NCBI GenBank assembly: GCA_003135135.1 | Contig: PLDK01000027.1 | Coordinates: forward strand, 23,385-73,510 | DNA length: 50,126 nt | Reading direction: 5' to 3' | From: Deltaproteobacteria bacterium | GTDB taxonomy: Bacteria > Desulfobacterota > Binatia > Binatales > Binataceae | Shown: positions 30,878 through 39,802 of the stretch, piece by piece | Position numbering within the stretch: the stretch's first letter is position 1 | Layout: every line of letters begins with the position of its first letter | The notes under the pieces: model-generated | What the model was told of the DNA's origin: nothing | Database searches by the model: none | The model's input: only the letters and a program-made list of their open reading frames with translations | Made by a program: the position numbers and the translations under genes

Positions 30878-32744
30878 GTTCGCTCCCCAGCGGCACGGTC
30901 AGCACGACCCTGGTACCCTGACCGGGTGCGGATTCGATCCGTGCGCTGCCGCCCAGCAGTTCGACTCGCTCTTTGATTCCGGCAAGCCCAAGTCCTCTTC
31001 CGTCGCTGGTGATGCCGGAGAAGCTGGCCGGATCGAATCCCCGACCGTCATCCTCAATTTCTATTGTAATCGCTTTCGGTTCGAGCGTGCACTGGATCAG
31101 CAGGGTCTCGGCCTCGGCGTGCTTGGCGATGTTGGTGATGGCCTCTTGGGCGGCCCTGAACAGGGCAGTGTTGAGTTGCGCGGGCAGGCGGGACTCGGCC
31201 GTCTCATCGTATTCGCAGCGCACGGTGACCCCGAGCGGCTTGAGGGTGTGCTCGGCGTACCATTCGATCGCCGGGAAGAGCCCGAGGTCATCGAGCACCG
31301 AGGGACGCAGGTCGAAACTCAGGGAGCGGATCCCGTCGAGCGCCCTTAGTGCGAGCGCCTTGGCCTGCGCCAGGCGCTCGCGCGAAGCGCCCGGCGGCAT
31401 CGTGGCCATCGCCGAGTCGAGCGCGAGCGCGAGCACGACCACGACTTGGCTGGTCTCGTCGTGCAACTCGCGCGCGATTCGTCTGCGCTCCTCTTCCTGG
31501 GCTGAGATGAGCTTTCGCAGCAGTTTGTGCCTCAGTTCGTCACGCAGGCTCAGCTCACGGTAGAGCTGTTCGATTTCGCGGGTTCGCTCCAGGACCCGCA
31601 ATTCCAGTTTTTCGCGGGCCTGCGCCAGCTCGTCGAGCGACTGTGTGAGCGCGAACCGCATGGTCTCCAACGCTACCGCAAGCTGTCCGACTTCGTCGCT
31701 GCTGAGTTTGGGAATCGGCGTTTTGAGATCGCCCGCGGTAATGCGCGTGGCCACCTTGGTGAGCACCGAAAGCGGCGCTGTGATGCTGGCGGCGGCCCCG
31801 ACTGCGAAAACCAATGCGAGCAGCGTCAGAGCGCTTGCCCACGCGAAGATCTTCCAGCGCAGAGCGAGCGCCGTGGCAAACGCGAGCTTCTCGGGCTGGC
31901 GGATGTCGATGCCCCATGGTACGCGCGGCGAGAGCGGCACAAAGGCCATTACCTCGTTGACCCGGCTCCGAATCTTCCCGCTCTCGTGGCATCCGTGGCA
32001 TGTGCCGGCAGTCTCGGTTTGGTCGCGAATAAGCCCCCCGATAAAGTGGTGATGGTCGCTCTGCATGTACAACCGTTCGGCCATGGTGCTCGCGAGAACG
32101 AGTCCGTGCTCGTCGACCAGGTCAACGGCCTCGCCAGGGTCAAGCGGCACGAAGCTCAAGAGGGAGCGAAAGCGCTCGCTTCCCGGCACGATCGAGCCTC
32201 CGACCAAACCGATTATTCTGCCCTGCCAGTTCCTCAGCGGCACGAGAAGGTAGAGCTGGCGCGTGCCGCCAGGTCCAGCGCTCAAGTCGGAAACTGTGGG
32301 TACGCCATCGCCGAGCGCCTTGCGGACCGAGGGCAGCTCTTTAAATGGGGTGCTAAGGCCGCCGCCCGAAGCGGGTTCGGCCATCAGTAATTGCCCTTCG
32401 AGGTTGAGGAGAAAGACGCCCTCGAAGAAGCGCGAGCGCAGGTAGGCGTCCCTGAGTACAATGCGGTCGGCGGGCGGTGGGTTTTCCAGCGCGACCCCGG
32501 GCGCCACCGAAACTGCGTCGAGCAACTGCAACTCCGTCTTCACCAGGGAGTCGACGTAGGTGGCGACGCTTTTGGCCACGTACTCGCGTTCCGCCAGCAC
32601 TTGGCGCTGGAGATCGCGGACACTTTGATAGCTGAGCCAGCCCAAGACCGCGCTGGGCGCGAGCGTGCCGACCAGCGTCAAAAGCACGATCCGGCCCTTT
32701 AGCCCGCGGCCTCCCCATCCCCGCCTAAATTGAGAGGGTTCCAT
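30870..32744 (-). CDS. Sensor histidine kinase (HisKA_3) with CxxCH haem motif in sensor domain
   Basis: This ~624-residue kinase has TM1 (residues ~20-40), a large periplasmic Cache-like sensor (about 45-295), TM2 (~300-325), a HAMP domain, a coiled linker, a HisKA_3 H-box (EEERRRIARELHDETSQ) and an ATPase domain with ITNIAKHAEA and EIEDDGRGF, GLGLAGIKERV. The sensor contains TCHGCHESGK, a c-type haem CxxCH motif (about residue 250), so it may bind covalent haem and read redox state or a ligand. It lies directly by a cytochrome b and a nonahaem cytochrome c on the same strand. The start is not marked by a strong ribosome site. An ATG at 32744 or a GTG at 32753 is possible. Confidence 0.92.
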   Translation of the reverse strand: MEPSQFRRGWGGRGLKGRIVLLTLVGTLAPSAVLGWLSYQSVRDLQRQVLAEREYVAKSVATYVDSLVKTELQLLDAVSVAPGVALENPPPADRIVLRDAYLRSRFFEGVFLLNLEGQLLMAEPASGGGLSTPFKELPSVRKALGDGVPTVSDLSAGPGGTRQLYLLVPLRNWQGRIIGLVGGSIVPGSERFRSLLSFVPLDPGEAVDLVDEHGLVLASTMAERLYMQSDHHHFIGGLIRDQTETAGTCHGCHESGKIRSRVNEVMAFVPLSPRVPWGIDIRQPEKLAFATALALRWKIFAWASALTLLALVFAVGAAASITAPLSVLTKVATRITAGDLKTPIPKLSSDEVGQLAVALETMRFALTQSLDELAQAREKLELRVLERTREIEQLYRELSLRDELRHKLLRKLISAQEEERRRIARELHDETSQVVVVLALALDSAMATMPPGASRERLAQAKALALRALDGIRSLSFDLRPSVLDDLGLFPAIEWYAEHTLKPLGVTVRCEYDETAESRLPAQLNTALFRAAQEAITNIAKHAEAETLLIQCTLEPKAITIEIEDDGRGFDPASFSGITSDGRGLGLAGIKERVELLGGSARIESAPGQGTRVVLTVPLGSEHG

Positions 32745-32848
32745 CGCCCGCACCGGTTGCCCGCAGGCCCCGGCCTCCGAGACGGCTCGCTACATGCCCG
32801 CGAACAGCCATCCGGAGCGTTGGCCGCTGAGTCGGCGCGCCGCTATGG

Positions 32849-33559
32849 TCAAGGATCTTCGTGCGTTTGCGCCTCCTGCTTTTCTTCGCTCTGACCCATG
32901 ATGCGCTCGTACTCGATTGGATGCTCCTTCTCCATATACTCGCGGGTCACTTTTCCGGTGAAAATGCTCGGGTCGAATGGAAATACTTCGGGCGACAAGT
33001 GGGCGTTGAAAATATGCCAAATGATCACGATCAGGAAGGCCAGCAATCCTTCGTTGCTGTGCGCGACCCTTGCCACCGGAATGAACTCGCCGGGCAAAAA
33101 CCGCGTTACGATTACCGGATAAAGGAGCATGAACCCGGTTGCGATCATGAGCATCCCGCCGAGCACCATCCCCCAGTACTCGAACTTCTGCCGGTAGTCG
33201 AAGCGATCGAAGCGCGCATGCTTGTCGGAGATTCTGAGGTAGTAGCGCAGCTGGGTGATGGCGTCCTGGAAGTCCTTGCGGCTGGCAATCATCGAGGGTC
33301 TGGCCCGCCGGGTAAGCACCAGAAACAGCCCGATCGAAATGTGAAAAATCGCGAACACGGTGAACGCGATCCCCGCCGCACGGTGTATCCACCTCACCCG
33401 GTCGATCCCGCCGATCGCGTTGATTGTCCAGATTGCCCAAGGGGCGTCATAGAATTTCTGCGCAAACCCGGTCAGTCCGAGCACGAGAAACAGCATCATC
33501 ACAGTGAAATGCTCAATCCGTTGCCGAACCGAAAAGCGTTGGATGTACTCCTTCATCAT
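32849..33559 (-). CDS. Cytochrome b/formate dehydrogenase gamma-like membrane subunit
   Basis: This 236-residue integral membrane protein starts MMKEYIQRFSVRQRIEHFTV and has about four TM helices with haem-ligand His candidates: RIEHFTVMMLF, WIHRAAGIAF, FAIFHISIG, and IIWHIFNAHL. This is the FdnI/NarI-like or NrfD-independent di-haem cytochrome b561 pattern. The tail is charged and acidic. It would pass electrons between the quinone pool and the periplasmic cytochrome c encoded immediately upstream. The two genes overlap by 4 bp (ATGA), so they are translationally coupled. The start at 33559 is fixed by that overlap. Confidence 0.88.
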   Translation of the reverse strand: MMKEYIQRFSVRQRIEHFTVMMLFLVLGLTGFAQKFYDAPWAIWTINAIGGIDRVRWIHRAAGIAFTVFAIFHISIGLFLVLTRRARPSMIASRKDFQDAITQLRYYLRISDKHARFDRFDYRQKFEYWGMVLGGMLMIATGFMLLYPVIVTRFLPGEFIPVARVAHSNEGLLAFLIVIIWHIFNAHLSPEVFPFDPSIFTGKVTREYMEKEHPIEYERIMGQSEEKQEAQTHEDP

Positions 33560-34617
33560 ATGTTCACCACCACCCGCCAAAGATGCAGGAGGATCTGAAT
33601 GACCAACCCGCCGACCACGAACGGAATGAAAATCATGTAAAAAAGCTTGGTTAGGTAAACCAGCGGCGCATGCCTCAGGCTCGGCTCGTAGTGCCCCATC
33701 CACGCCGAAGAAAAGTTCGGACCGGCGCCTTTGTGACAATGCTGGCATTTGATTAGCAGGTTGGCCTTAATCACGCTCGAGCCCGGACCCTTAACCCAGG
33801 TGATGTCGTGCACACCATGGCAGTCCGTGCAGGTGGCGGTGAGCGCGGCCGGCTTCAGGCCCTCGGAACGATACAGTGACGCGGTCAGCCCATGAAAATC
33901 GGCGAGGTAGGTGGTGAGCACGTCGGTGGAGATCCCATATTTCGCCATCAGTTTCTCGTTCGTATGACACCGTGCGCAAAGCTCGGAAATGCGCAGGTGC
34001 GAGGCGGTTGTCAGCGGGTTAGCATTGTCGTGCGCACGGTGACAGTTGGTGCATACCGGGACGTCGGGGTTGCCCTTGGCCAGGCCGGCGGCATGGGCGC
34101 TTCGTGCGTATGCGGCGCCGACGGCAGTGTGGCACTTCGCGCAGGTCGCGGAGATGTGCATGCGCGGTTTGCCGGGCGGTTCCATCGCGTGCGCGCCGTG
34201 GCAGTCGACGCAGGTCGGCGCTTTCTCCTTGCCTTTTTCCAAAGCCGCGTAATGAACGCCGTCAAGCAGCCTGGTGTACTCGGCGAAGTGGCATTGTTTG
34301 CACGACTCATAATAGGTCAGGTCCATCGCACGCCGGTCCTTGAACTGCCGCGCCGGGTGCGGCACCGCGGTGATGTTGGTGTGACAGTTGGTGCAAGCGA
34401 GCTTGCCGCCGTGAACCGAATGGGCGAAGCTCTCCCGATCGACGTACAGCGACAGCGTCTCGCCATCGGTAAACTTGGCCGAAGCGTCCGGCTTGCCGTG
34501 ACACGTCAGACAATCATCGTTTGAGGGAGGGTCTGGCGCAGCGGGCGCCGCCTGCCCGGCACTGGTGATCATTAGAGTGACTAAAAGAACAAAATATTGA
34601 AGCAGCTTCCGGCTCAT
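33556..34617 (-). CDS. Membrane-anchored nonahaem cytochrome c
   Basis: This 353-residue protein has a signal peptide (LLQYFVLLVTLMITSAGQAA) and nine CxxCH motifs, at about residues 36, 75, 106, 136, 159, 189, 214, 263 and 291. Many other His residues could be distal ligands. A C-terminal TM helix (about 320-348, LTKLFYMIFIPFVVGGLVIQILL) anchors it. It is probably periplasmic and works with the cytochrome b encoded downstream as an electron-transfer module, for example between the quinone pool and an acceptor such as a nitrogen or sulfur oxyanion or an extracellular metal. No catalytic haem motif (CxxCK) is seen, so it is a carrier rather than a reductase by sequence. It is first in a cytochrome c-cytochrome b pair, upstream of the sensor kinase. 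Confidence 0.9.
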   Translation of the reverse strand: MSRKLLQYFVLLVTLMITSAGQAAPAAPDPPSNDDCLTCHGKPDASAKFTDGETLSLYVDRESFAHSVHGGKLACTNCHTNITAVPHPARQFKDRRAMDLTYYESCKQCHFAEYTRLLDGVHYAALEKGKEKAPTCVDCHGAHAMEPPGKPRMHISATCAKCHTAVGAAYARSAHAAGLAKGNPDVPVCTNCHRAHDNANPLTTASHLRISELCARCHTNEKLMAKYGISTDVLTTYLADFHGLTASLYRSEGLKPAALTATCTDCHGVHDITWVKGPGSSVIKANLLIKCQHCHKGAGPNFSSAWMGHYEPSLRHAPLVYLTKLFYMIFIPFVVGGLVIQILLHLWRVVVNI

Positions 34618-34818
34618 CTTCCTCCCCCGCTTTGGCGCATTCTCCGGGGATGTCTCTTCGGTTGTTGAAACGAAGGGGACTCGTTAGTTACTTAGGCGGA
34701 TTTTCGTTCGTTTTCAAGCCAAATCGCGCGATCGAGCGGGCCGCGAAGAACGCTGCGGGGCCTTGCCTCGGACCGAGTCTGTGGTAATTGATAATCACAT
34801 TCGAGCCCAGGAGGCCCT

Positions 34819-36021
34819 ATGGCCCGCATCGCGCCTGCTCAAAACCCCTACGAATTGACCGAAGACCAGCGCCGCACGCTGGCGCTGGCCGACGAGTTCG
34901 CGCGCAAAGAGCTGGCGCCACTGGCGAAGAAGATGGACGACGACGAGTGGTGGCCGGAAGGACTCTTCCGTCGCCTCGGCGCGGCCGGCTACCTGGGCCT
35001 GACGATCCCGGAGTCGGAAGGCGGACCCGGACTCGATCTTTTTTCGTCGGCGCTGGTGGGCCAGGCCTTTGCGCGCTGGAACCAGGCCGTCGGCCTCTCG
35101 TGGCTTGCCCACGAGAATCTCTGCATGAACAACATCCAGCGCAATGCGAGTCCGGAACAGAAGAAACGCTACTTGCCGGGTCTCGCCGACGGGACGCTGG
35201 TCGGCGCGCTCGGCCTCACCGAGCCCGGCGCTGGCTCCGACGCACTCGGCGGCATGCGCACGACGGCGCGACGCGACGGGGATCATTACCTCCTGAACGG
35301 GCGCAAGCTATTCATCACAAACGGCTCGATCGCCGATGTGCTGCTCGTGTACGCGAAGACTTCGCCCGAGCTTGGCCCCAAGGGCATCAGCGCGTTCCTC
35401 GTCGAGAAGAGCGCGCCTGGCTTTTCGGTGGCGCAGAAGCTCATCAAGATGGGCTTCCGCGGCAGCCCGACGGCGGAGCTCGTGTTCGACGACTGCCGGG
35501 TTCCCGTCGCCAACCGCGTAGGTGAGGAAAACGCCGGCGTTGCAATCGTCATGAGCGGCCTCGACCTCGAGCGCGCGGTGGGCGCGACCTTGTCGATCGG
35601 GATCGCTGAACGCTGCTTGCAGCTTGCCCTCGATTATGCGCGGCAACGCAAACAGTTCGGCCGTCCGATCGGCGACTTCCAAATCATCCAGGCAAAGCTT
35701 GCCGACATGTACACCGCGATCGAGTCGATGAGGGTGCTTGCTTACCGGGCGCTCGCGGCCGTGAACGTGCTGGAAGTAGGCGGCGGCGGACGTGGCGGTG
35801 TCCATAAGCTCACCGCAGCGTCCATTCTCTACTGCGCGGAAGCGACCTCGCGCGTGGCAGCCGACGCCGTGCAGATTCACGGCGGCAGCGGCTACATGTG
35901 GGAGATGGAGGTGAACCGCCTCTATCGTGCGTGCAAGCTGATGGAGATTGGTGCGGGCACGAGCGAGGTGCGGCGCATCATCATCGCCGAGGAGCTGCTG
36001 CGCTCAGGCGTCGCGGGGTGA
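34819..36021 (+). CDS. Acyl-CoA dehydrogenase, isovaleryl-/citronellyl-CoA type
   Basis: This 400-residue flavoenzyme has TEPGAGSDALGG (FAD/substrate binding), LFITNGSIADVLLVYA, and QIHGGSGYMWEMEVNRLYR. The catalytic Glu of the isovaleryl type is in SGLDLERAVG, and the position used by medium-chain enzymes is Gly (EIGAGTSEV), which assigns it to the isovaleryl-CoA/AtuD group. Its chemistry (oxidation of a branched acyl-CoA) would supply substrate to the carboxylase encoded 8-15 kb upstream on the other strand. A good AGGAGG site lies before the ATG at 34819. A 51 bp piece of this gene is duplicated beside that carboxylase operon. Confidence 0.92.
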   Translation: MARIAPAQNPYELTEDQRRTLALADEFARKELAPLAKKMDDDEWWPEGLFRRLGAAGYLGLTIPESEGGPGLDLFSSALVGQAFARWNQAVGLSWLAHENLCMNNIQRNASPEQKKRYLPGLADGTLVGALGLTEPGAGSDALGGMRTTARRDGDHYLLNGRKLFITNGSIADVLLVYAKTSPELGPKGISAFLVEKSAPGFSVAQKLIKMGFRGSPTAELVFDDCRVPVANRVGEENAGVAIVMSGLDLERAVGATLSIGIAERCLQLALDYARQRKQFGRPIGDFQIIQAKLADMYTAIESMRVLAYRALAAVNVLEVGGGGRGGVHKLTAASILYCAEATSRVAADAVQIHGGSGYMWEMEVNRLYRACKLMEIGAGTSEVRRIIIAEELLRSGVAG

Positions 36022-36066
36022 GGTCGAGGCAGCGCCGAAGCGAATTTGCCGGTTTAGCCCCTCGCG

Positions 36067-37512
36067 CTACCGCAGCATCAAAAGCTTCAGCATGGTATCG
36101 GCGAGTTTGCCGAAGGGCGGACGCAGCATCCACGCGCTGTTGAAGCGGCTCTGCAAAAAGACGCCCTTGCGGTGCGAGAAGGTCTGGAAGCCGAACTCGC
36201 CGTGATATGCGCCGATGCCGGAGGGGCCGATGCCGCCGAACGGCAAATCATCGACCACTATATGCATCAGCGTCTCGTTGACGCCCACGCCGCCTGAAAT
36301 CGTCCTGTGCAGAACTTCATCGCGCTGCTTGGGGTCGAGGCCGAAATAGTAGAGCGCCAGCGGACGCGGCCGGCGATTGACGTACTCGATCGCTTCGTCG
36401 AGCCGGTCGTAGCTTTTGATCGGCAGGATCGGACCGAAAATCTCATCGCGCATCACGCCGAGTCCGTCTTCCGGATCGAGCACAAGCGATGGAATGAACT
36501 TGCGCGCGCCCGGCTCCAGCGTCTCGCCAGCCGGATTAATTTCGACGACCGCGACGCCTGCCGCCTTGGCCTCGTCGATATAGTTTGAGAGGCGGCGGTA
36601 ATGGCGTTCGTTGACGATACTGGTGTAGTCGGGATTTGACTTGAGGCTTGGATAGAACTTACGGACCGCGGCCTCGGCCTGCCGGACGAATTCGTCCCGC
36701 CGCGCCTTGGGCACGAGAACGTAATCCGGTGCGATGCACGTCTGGCCGGCGTTCATCAATTTGCCGAAGATGATGCTTTCAACCGCGGCGGGCATCGATG
36801 CGTCGTCGCCGACAATGCACGGCGATTTGCCGCCAAGCTCCAGCGTGACCGGCGTCAGGTTCTCCGCGGCCGCGCGCATCACATTGCGGCCCACGGCGGT
36901 CGAGCCGGTATAGAAAAGATGATCGAACGGCAGCCGGGAAAACGCCTCGCCGACCTCCGGCCCGCCTTGCACCACCGCGACCTTATCGGCGGGAAAGAGA
37001 CCGGAAAGAAGCTCGGCCAGGAATGCCGAGGTGCGCGGCGTCAATTCCGACGGCTTCAGCATCACGCAATCGCCGGCCGCGATCGCCGCCATCAGCGGTA
37101 AAATCGAAAGCTGAAACGGGTAATTCCACGGGCTGATGATGCCGACGACGCCGACCGGCTGATAGATGATGCGCGCCGTTCCCGGCATCAGTTCCAGGCT
37201 GACCGAAACCCGCTTCGGCTTCATCCACTTGCCGAGATGACTGCTGGTATGGCGGATTCCTGCCAGGGTAGTCCAGATCTCGGCAAACCGGCTCTCATGC
37301 GTCGAGCGATTGCCGAAATCCGACGAGATCACCTCGGCGATCCGTCCCGTATTTTCCTTAATCGCTTGTTTGAGCTTGGCGAGGTCTGCGCGCCGCGCTT
37401 CGAGCGAGGGCGCTCCGTTGCGAAGAAATGCCTCGCGCTGGCGAACAAGTATCGCGCCGAGATCGCCTGCGCCATCCGATTGCGGGAAGTGCTGTACAGC
37501 TGTGGCCGTCAT
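36067..37512 (-). CDS. Aldehyde dehydrogenase (coniferyl-aldehyde type)
   Basis: This 481-residue NAD(P)-dependent aldehyde dehydrogenase has GIISPWNYPFQLSILPL, FTGSTAVGRNVM (as FYTGSTAVGRNVM), the Glu in VTLELGGKSPCIV, and the catalytic Cys in NAGQTCIAPDYVLV. The pattern fits class 3/coniferyl-aldehyde dehydrogenase (CalB-like), with a hydrophobic C-terminal tail (KLADTMLKLLMLR) that may touch the membrane. It would oxidise aldehydes to acids, and could serve the alcohol/aldehyde steps of acyclic-terpene or lignin-derived substrates. It converges on the acyl-CoA dehydrogenase gene. Confidence 0.92.
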   Translation of the reverse strand: MTATAVQHFPQSDGAGDLGAILVRQREAFLRNGAPSLEARRADLAKLKQAIKENTGRIAEVISSDFGNRSTHESRFAEIWTTLAGIRHTSSHLGKWMKPKRVSVSLELMPGTARIIYQPVGVVGIISPWNYPFQLSILPLMAAIAAGDCVMLKPSELTPRTSAFLAELLSGLFPADKVAVVQGGPEVGEAFSRLPFDHLFYTGSTAVGRNVMRAAAENLTPVTLELGGKSPCIVGDDASMPAAVESIIFGKLMNAGQTCIAPDYVLVPKARRDEFVRQAEAAVRKFYPSLKSNPDYTSIVNERHYRRLSNYIDEAKAAGVAVVEINPAGETLEPGARKFIPSLVLDPEDGLGVMRDEIFGPILPIKSYDRLDEAIEYVNRRPRPLALYYFGLDPKQRDEVLHRTISGGVGVNETLMHIVVDDLPFGGIGPSGIGAYHGEFGFQTFSHRKGVFLQSRFNSAWMLRPPFGKLADTMLKLLMLR

Positions 37513-37693
37513 GGTCGTGATTATCGATCTTTCCCGATTCGCAAGCGAGACCCGGACCTTACGAGATTGCGAAGGTCGATTTTCAGGGTTCGCGGCGGGT
37601 CTGGCGCGCCGAAGTCACAGGACAGCAGCCTCGACCAGACGCCGGTCACGTACAAGGTGGAATGGGGCGACGAATAACGCGCATCGCAAACGA

Positions 37694-37720
37694 GCATCTC
37701 GGCAAGGCTGCCCGAGATGC
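37694..37720. other. Hairpin before CPBP remnant
   Basis: GCATCTCGG (37694-37702) pairs with CCGAGATGC (37712-37720) around a 9-base loop. No T-run follows. The 200 bp upstream (37513-37693) hold no gene that I can recognise. Confidence 0.4.
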
Positions 37721-38169
37721 TGACGTGGCTCTTGCATAAGCCTGGTGAGTCCCGTCTCTCGCTAAAACCTTGCAGAGGAAGGCCGTTCGGTCTTTTGTTC
37801 AGCGTCCTATGGGCGATGTGGCACGTTCCCATGTTCTTCATCGATCACACCTATCAGCACGGCCTGTGGAATAGCAGCCCGATTTACGTCGCGAACTTCT
37901 TCGTGAGTATCATCCCCGCAGCCATTCTGATGAACTGGCTGTATTACAAAAACAATCGAAGCATCATGGCCGCGATCCTGTTCCATATGGCACTCGATGC
38001 AACGGCAGAGGCGTTCCAAACCGAACAATTTACCAAATGCATTTGGACGGGTGTATTGTTGTTCATTTCGATTCTGGTCATCGCGGGGGACAGAGCATTC
38101 TTCTTTGAAGAGCAAAAGAGCTTCATCCAAGGCTCTTCTGGAGCACCTGCAGAAACGGGCACTATGTGA
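37717..38169 (+). pseudogene. CPBP intramembrane metalloprotease, N-terminally truncated
   Basis: The 150-residue reading frame keeps the C-terminal half of a CPBP (CAAX protease/bacteriocin-processing) protein: LLFSVLWAMWHVPMFFIDHT (motif 2, with His) and LFHMALDATAEAF (motif 3, with His), with three TM helices and a ragged tail. Motif 1 (EExxxR), needed for metal binding and catalysis, and the N-terminal TM helices are missing. The sequence before it has no coding match. It is probably a remnant. Confidence 0.75.
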
Positions 38170-38249
38170 CGGACGACCAGCACTTAGGCGGCTGAACATG
38201 AATACTGAGCGCGCATTGAACGCGAGCTTGCGGGCAAAATGCGCGCGGA

Positions 38250-38978
38250 TCAGCGATTTCTCCGGCACTCGCGCAGAAGCCGGCCGAGTGCCGGATCCAG
38301 CGGCAGTGATCCGATTGCGCGGGAGAGCGCGACCGACAGCGATTCGGCGGGGTCGGTCTCCAGCGGCAGAAATGATTCTCCCGGCCGGCTGGTCGGCGGC
38401 TCGTCTTCGCTGCCACTGATCGAGCCGGTGTACAGCGTTGTCCCGTTGCGGTCTCGGACACCGAAGCGCAGCCGCACACGCGATGTCATGGTGAAATACC
38501 GGTCGAGGATAGGTTTCACCGGCTGAGAATGACAGCGGACGCAATCTCCGACTACGAAGAAACTTCCAATTCTCTTCGTCACGCGAAACTCTTCGACCTC
38601 GGTGGTGAGGAGAAAATCGGCGCCAGCCATTTCGTCTTTGCCTGCCGCGATCGGCGTCGCCACAGCAAAGGCATCGAGCCCGCTGTCGCGCATTTGGGTC
38701 ACGAGCGTTGCAAGTATAAGGCCTTCGAGGTTTGTTGCGTAAAGCTTCGTCTCAATCTTCTCATCGGCTCCATACACGACGCCGATCTCGCGCTCGGCGG
38801 CCGCTGCGAGCCCGCCAGGCGGAGTGATCGCTATCCTTGCGGGTTCAAAAGCGTTTCGCGTGCCGGGAACAAAACCGCGCAGATACCGAAGCTTGAGCGT
38901 CTGCCGTTGATCACACGCCGAAGTGAGAGCGACGACGCTCACGAATAGCACATAGAAGAGCCTGTTTCTGCGTGGCAC
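38250..38978 (-). CDS. Lipoprotein with a single CxxCH haem motif
   Basis: The protein is a lipoprotein: RRNRLFYVLFVSVVALTSAC ends in a lipobox with Cys. A ~200-residue mature part follows. Near its middle, FFVVGDCVRCHSQPVKP holds a CxxCH motif with a nearby His, so covalent haem c is possible. Parts (ADFLLTTEVEEFRVTKRIG) resemble ABC-type transport auxiliary/PqiC-like lipoproteins. The chosen GTG at 38978 puts the signal peptide at the start. An ATG at 39086 is also in frame but would add a 36-residue basic extension. It is monocistronic and of unknown function. Confidence 0.6.
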   Translation of the reverse strand: MPRRNRLFYVLFVSVVALTSACDQRQTLKLRYLRGFVPGTRNAFEPARIAITPPGGLAAAAEREIGVVYGADEKIETKLYATNLEGLILATLVTQMRDSGLDAFAVATPIAAGKDEMAGADFLLTTEVEEFRVTKRIGSFFVVGDCVRCHSQPVKPILDRYFTMTSRVRLRFGVRDRNGTTLYTGSISGSEDEPPTSRPGESFLPLETDPAESLSVALSRAIGSLPLDPALGRLLRECRRNR

Positions 38979-39122
38979 GTTGATGCCGACCAGCGCAACT
39001 CGGGTCCGGCTTTCATCCCTGGCGCGCGACCTTCTCGAAGGCGACGTTGGTCTGCCGGTCGGACTGCGATGGAAGAACGCGAGCATTTCGGTTCACAAAC
39101 GCGAGGTCAAGCCGAAGCACGC

Positions 39123-39154
39123 AAGGACCGCGGCGTCGCGAGGCCGCGGTCCTT
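39123..39154. terminator. Terminator-like hairpin (12 bp stem)
   Basis: AAGGACCGCGGC (39123-39134) pairs with GCCGCGGTCCTT (39143-39154) across an 8-base loop. It begins 8 bp past the stop codon of the small membrane-protein gene on the minus strand, so it probably ends that transcript. Confidence 0.6.
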
Positions 39155-39162
39155 AGTGAGAA

Positions 39163-39540
39163 TCAGCCCTTGGGCGCAGGCGGTTGAGCCTCGGGGCCCG
39201 GGCCATTCCATTGGCGATAGTGCCAAACCTCGGGAGGCCCATAGTAGCCGCCGCCGGGACCATAACCCGAGTAAGGGGGCGGGGGTGGGCCATAGGGCAT
39301 CATGCGCTGCCCTTCGCAGCCTCGCATTCCCGTCATCGGCGGCGGGTGATGATGTCGGTGATGGCCCGCTATCAAAATCGATAGCGCCACCAGGACGAGT
39401 GCCGCAATCAAGCCGCCTCGCCACCATCGATTTTCCCGCTGCGCCGCGAACTCGAGGCTTTCGATGCGTCGCTCGAGCCGGCCCAGCGCGTCGTCATTCT
39501 GACTCGGGGTACTGGTTGATTCTTCGGGCACGTACTTCAT
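39163..39540 (-). CDS. Small single-TM protein with His/Pro/Gly-rich tail, unknown
   Basis: This 125-residue protein has an N-terminal polar, coiled-coil-like part (ALGRLERRIESLEFAAQREN), one TM helix (GGLIAALVLVALSILIAG), then a His-rich segment (HHRHHHPPP) and a Pro/Gly/Tyr-rich tail (YGPPPPPYSGYGPGGGYYGP). The tail could bind metal or interact with surface structures. No family recognised. It is followed by a terminator hairpin. Confidence 0.65.
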   Translation of the reverse strand: MKYVPEESTSTPSQNDDALGRLERRIESLEFAAQRENRWWRGGLIAALVLVALSILIAGHHRHHHPPPMTGMRGCEGQRMMPYGPPPPPYSGYGPGGGYYGPPEVWHYRQWNGPGPEAQPPAPKG

Positions 39541-39802
39541 GCTCCTTGTCGAACAATAATGATAAGCGCAAGGCGCTCTCTATGTAAGACGCCAGGAGTT
39601 CACCGCGGTTTCGCCCCGGTTCACCCGCTGACGACGGTGATGCTTCCCGTTGAATGAGAAAAACTGGAAGTTCGAATCCACTTCCCCTCTCGAGGTAGTC
39701 TTGCGAAATGATCGCTCAATCGCGATAGTTTGCGGTCTCGGGCTTGGGTATCTGCCATAACTGGATGCATGAGAGCACCAGCGGCACCAATCGGGGGCTT
39801 CT

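Noticed and set aside
37237-37677. Plus-strand frame ending near 37677 before the CPBP remnant
   Set aside because: Mostly antisense to the aldehyde dehydrogenase, and the remaining tail matches nothing I recognise.
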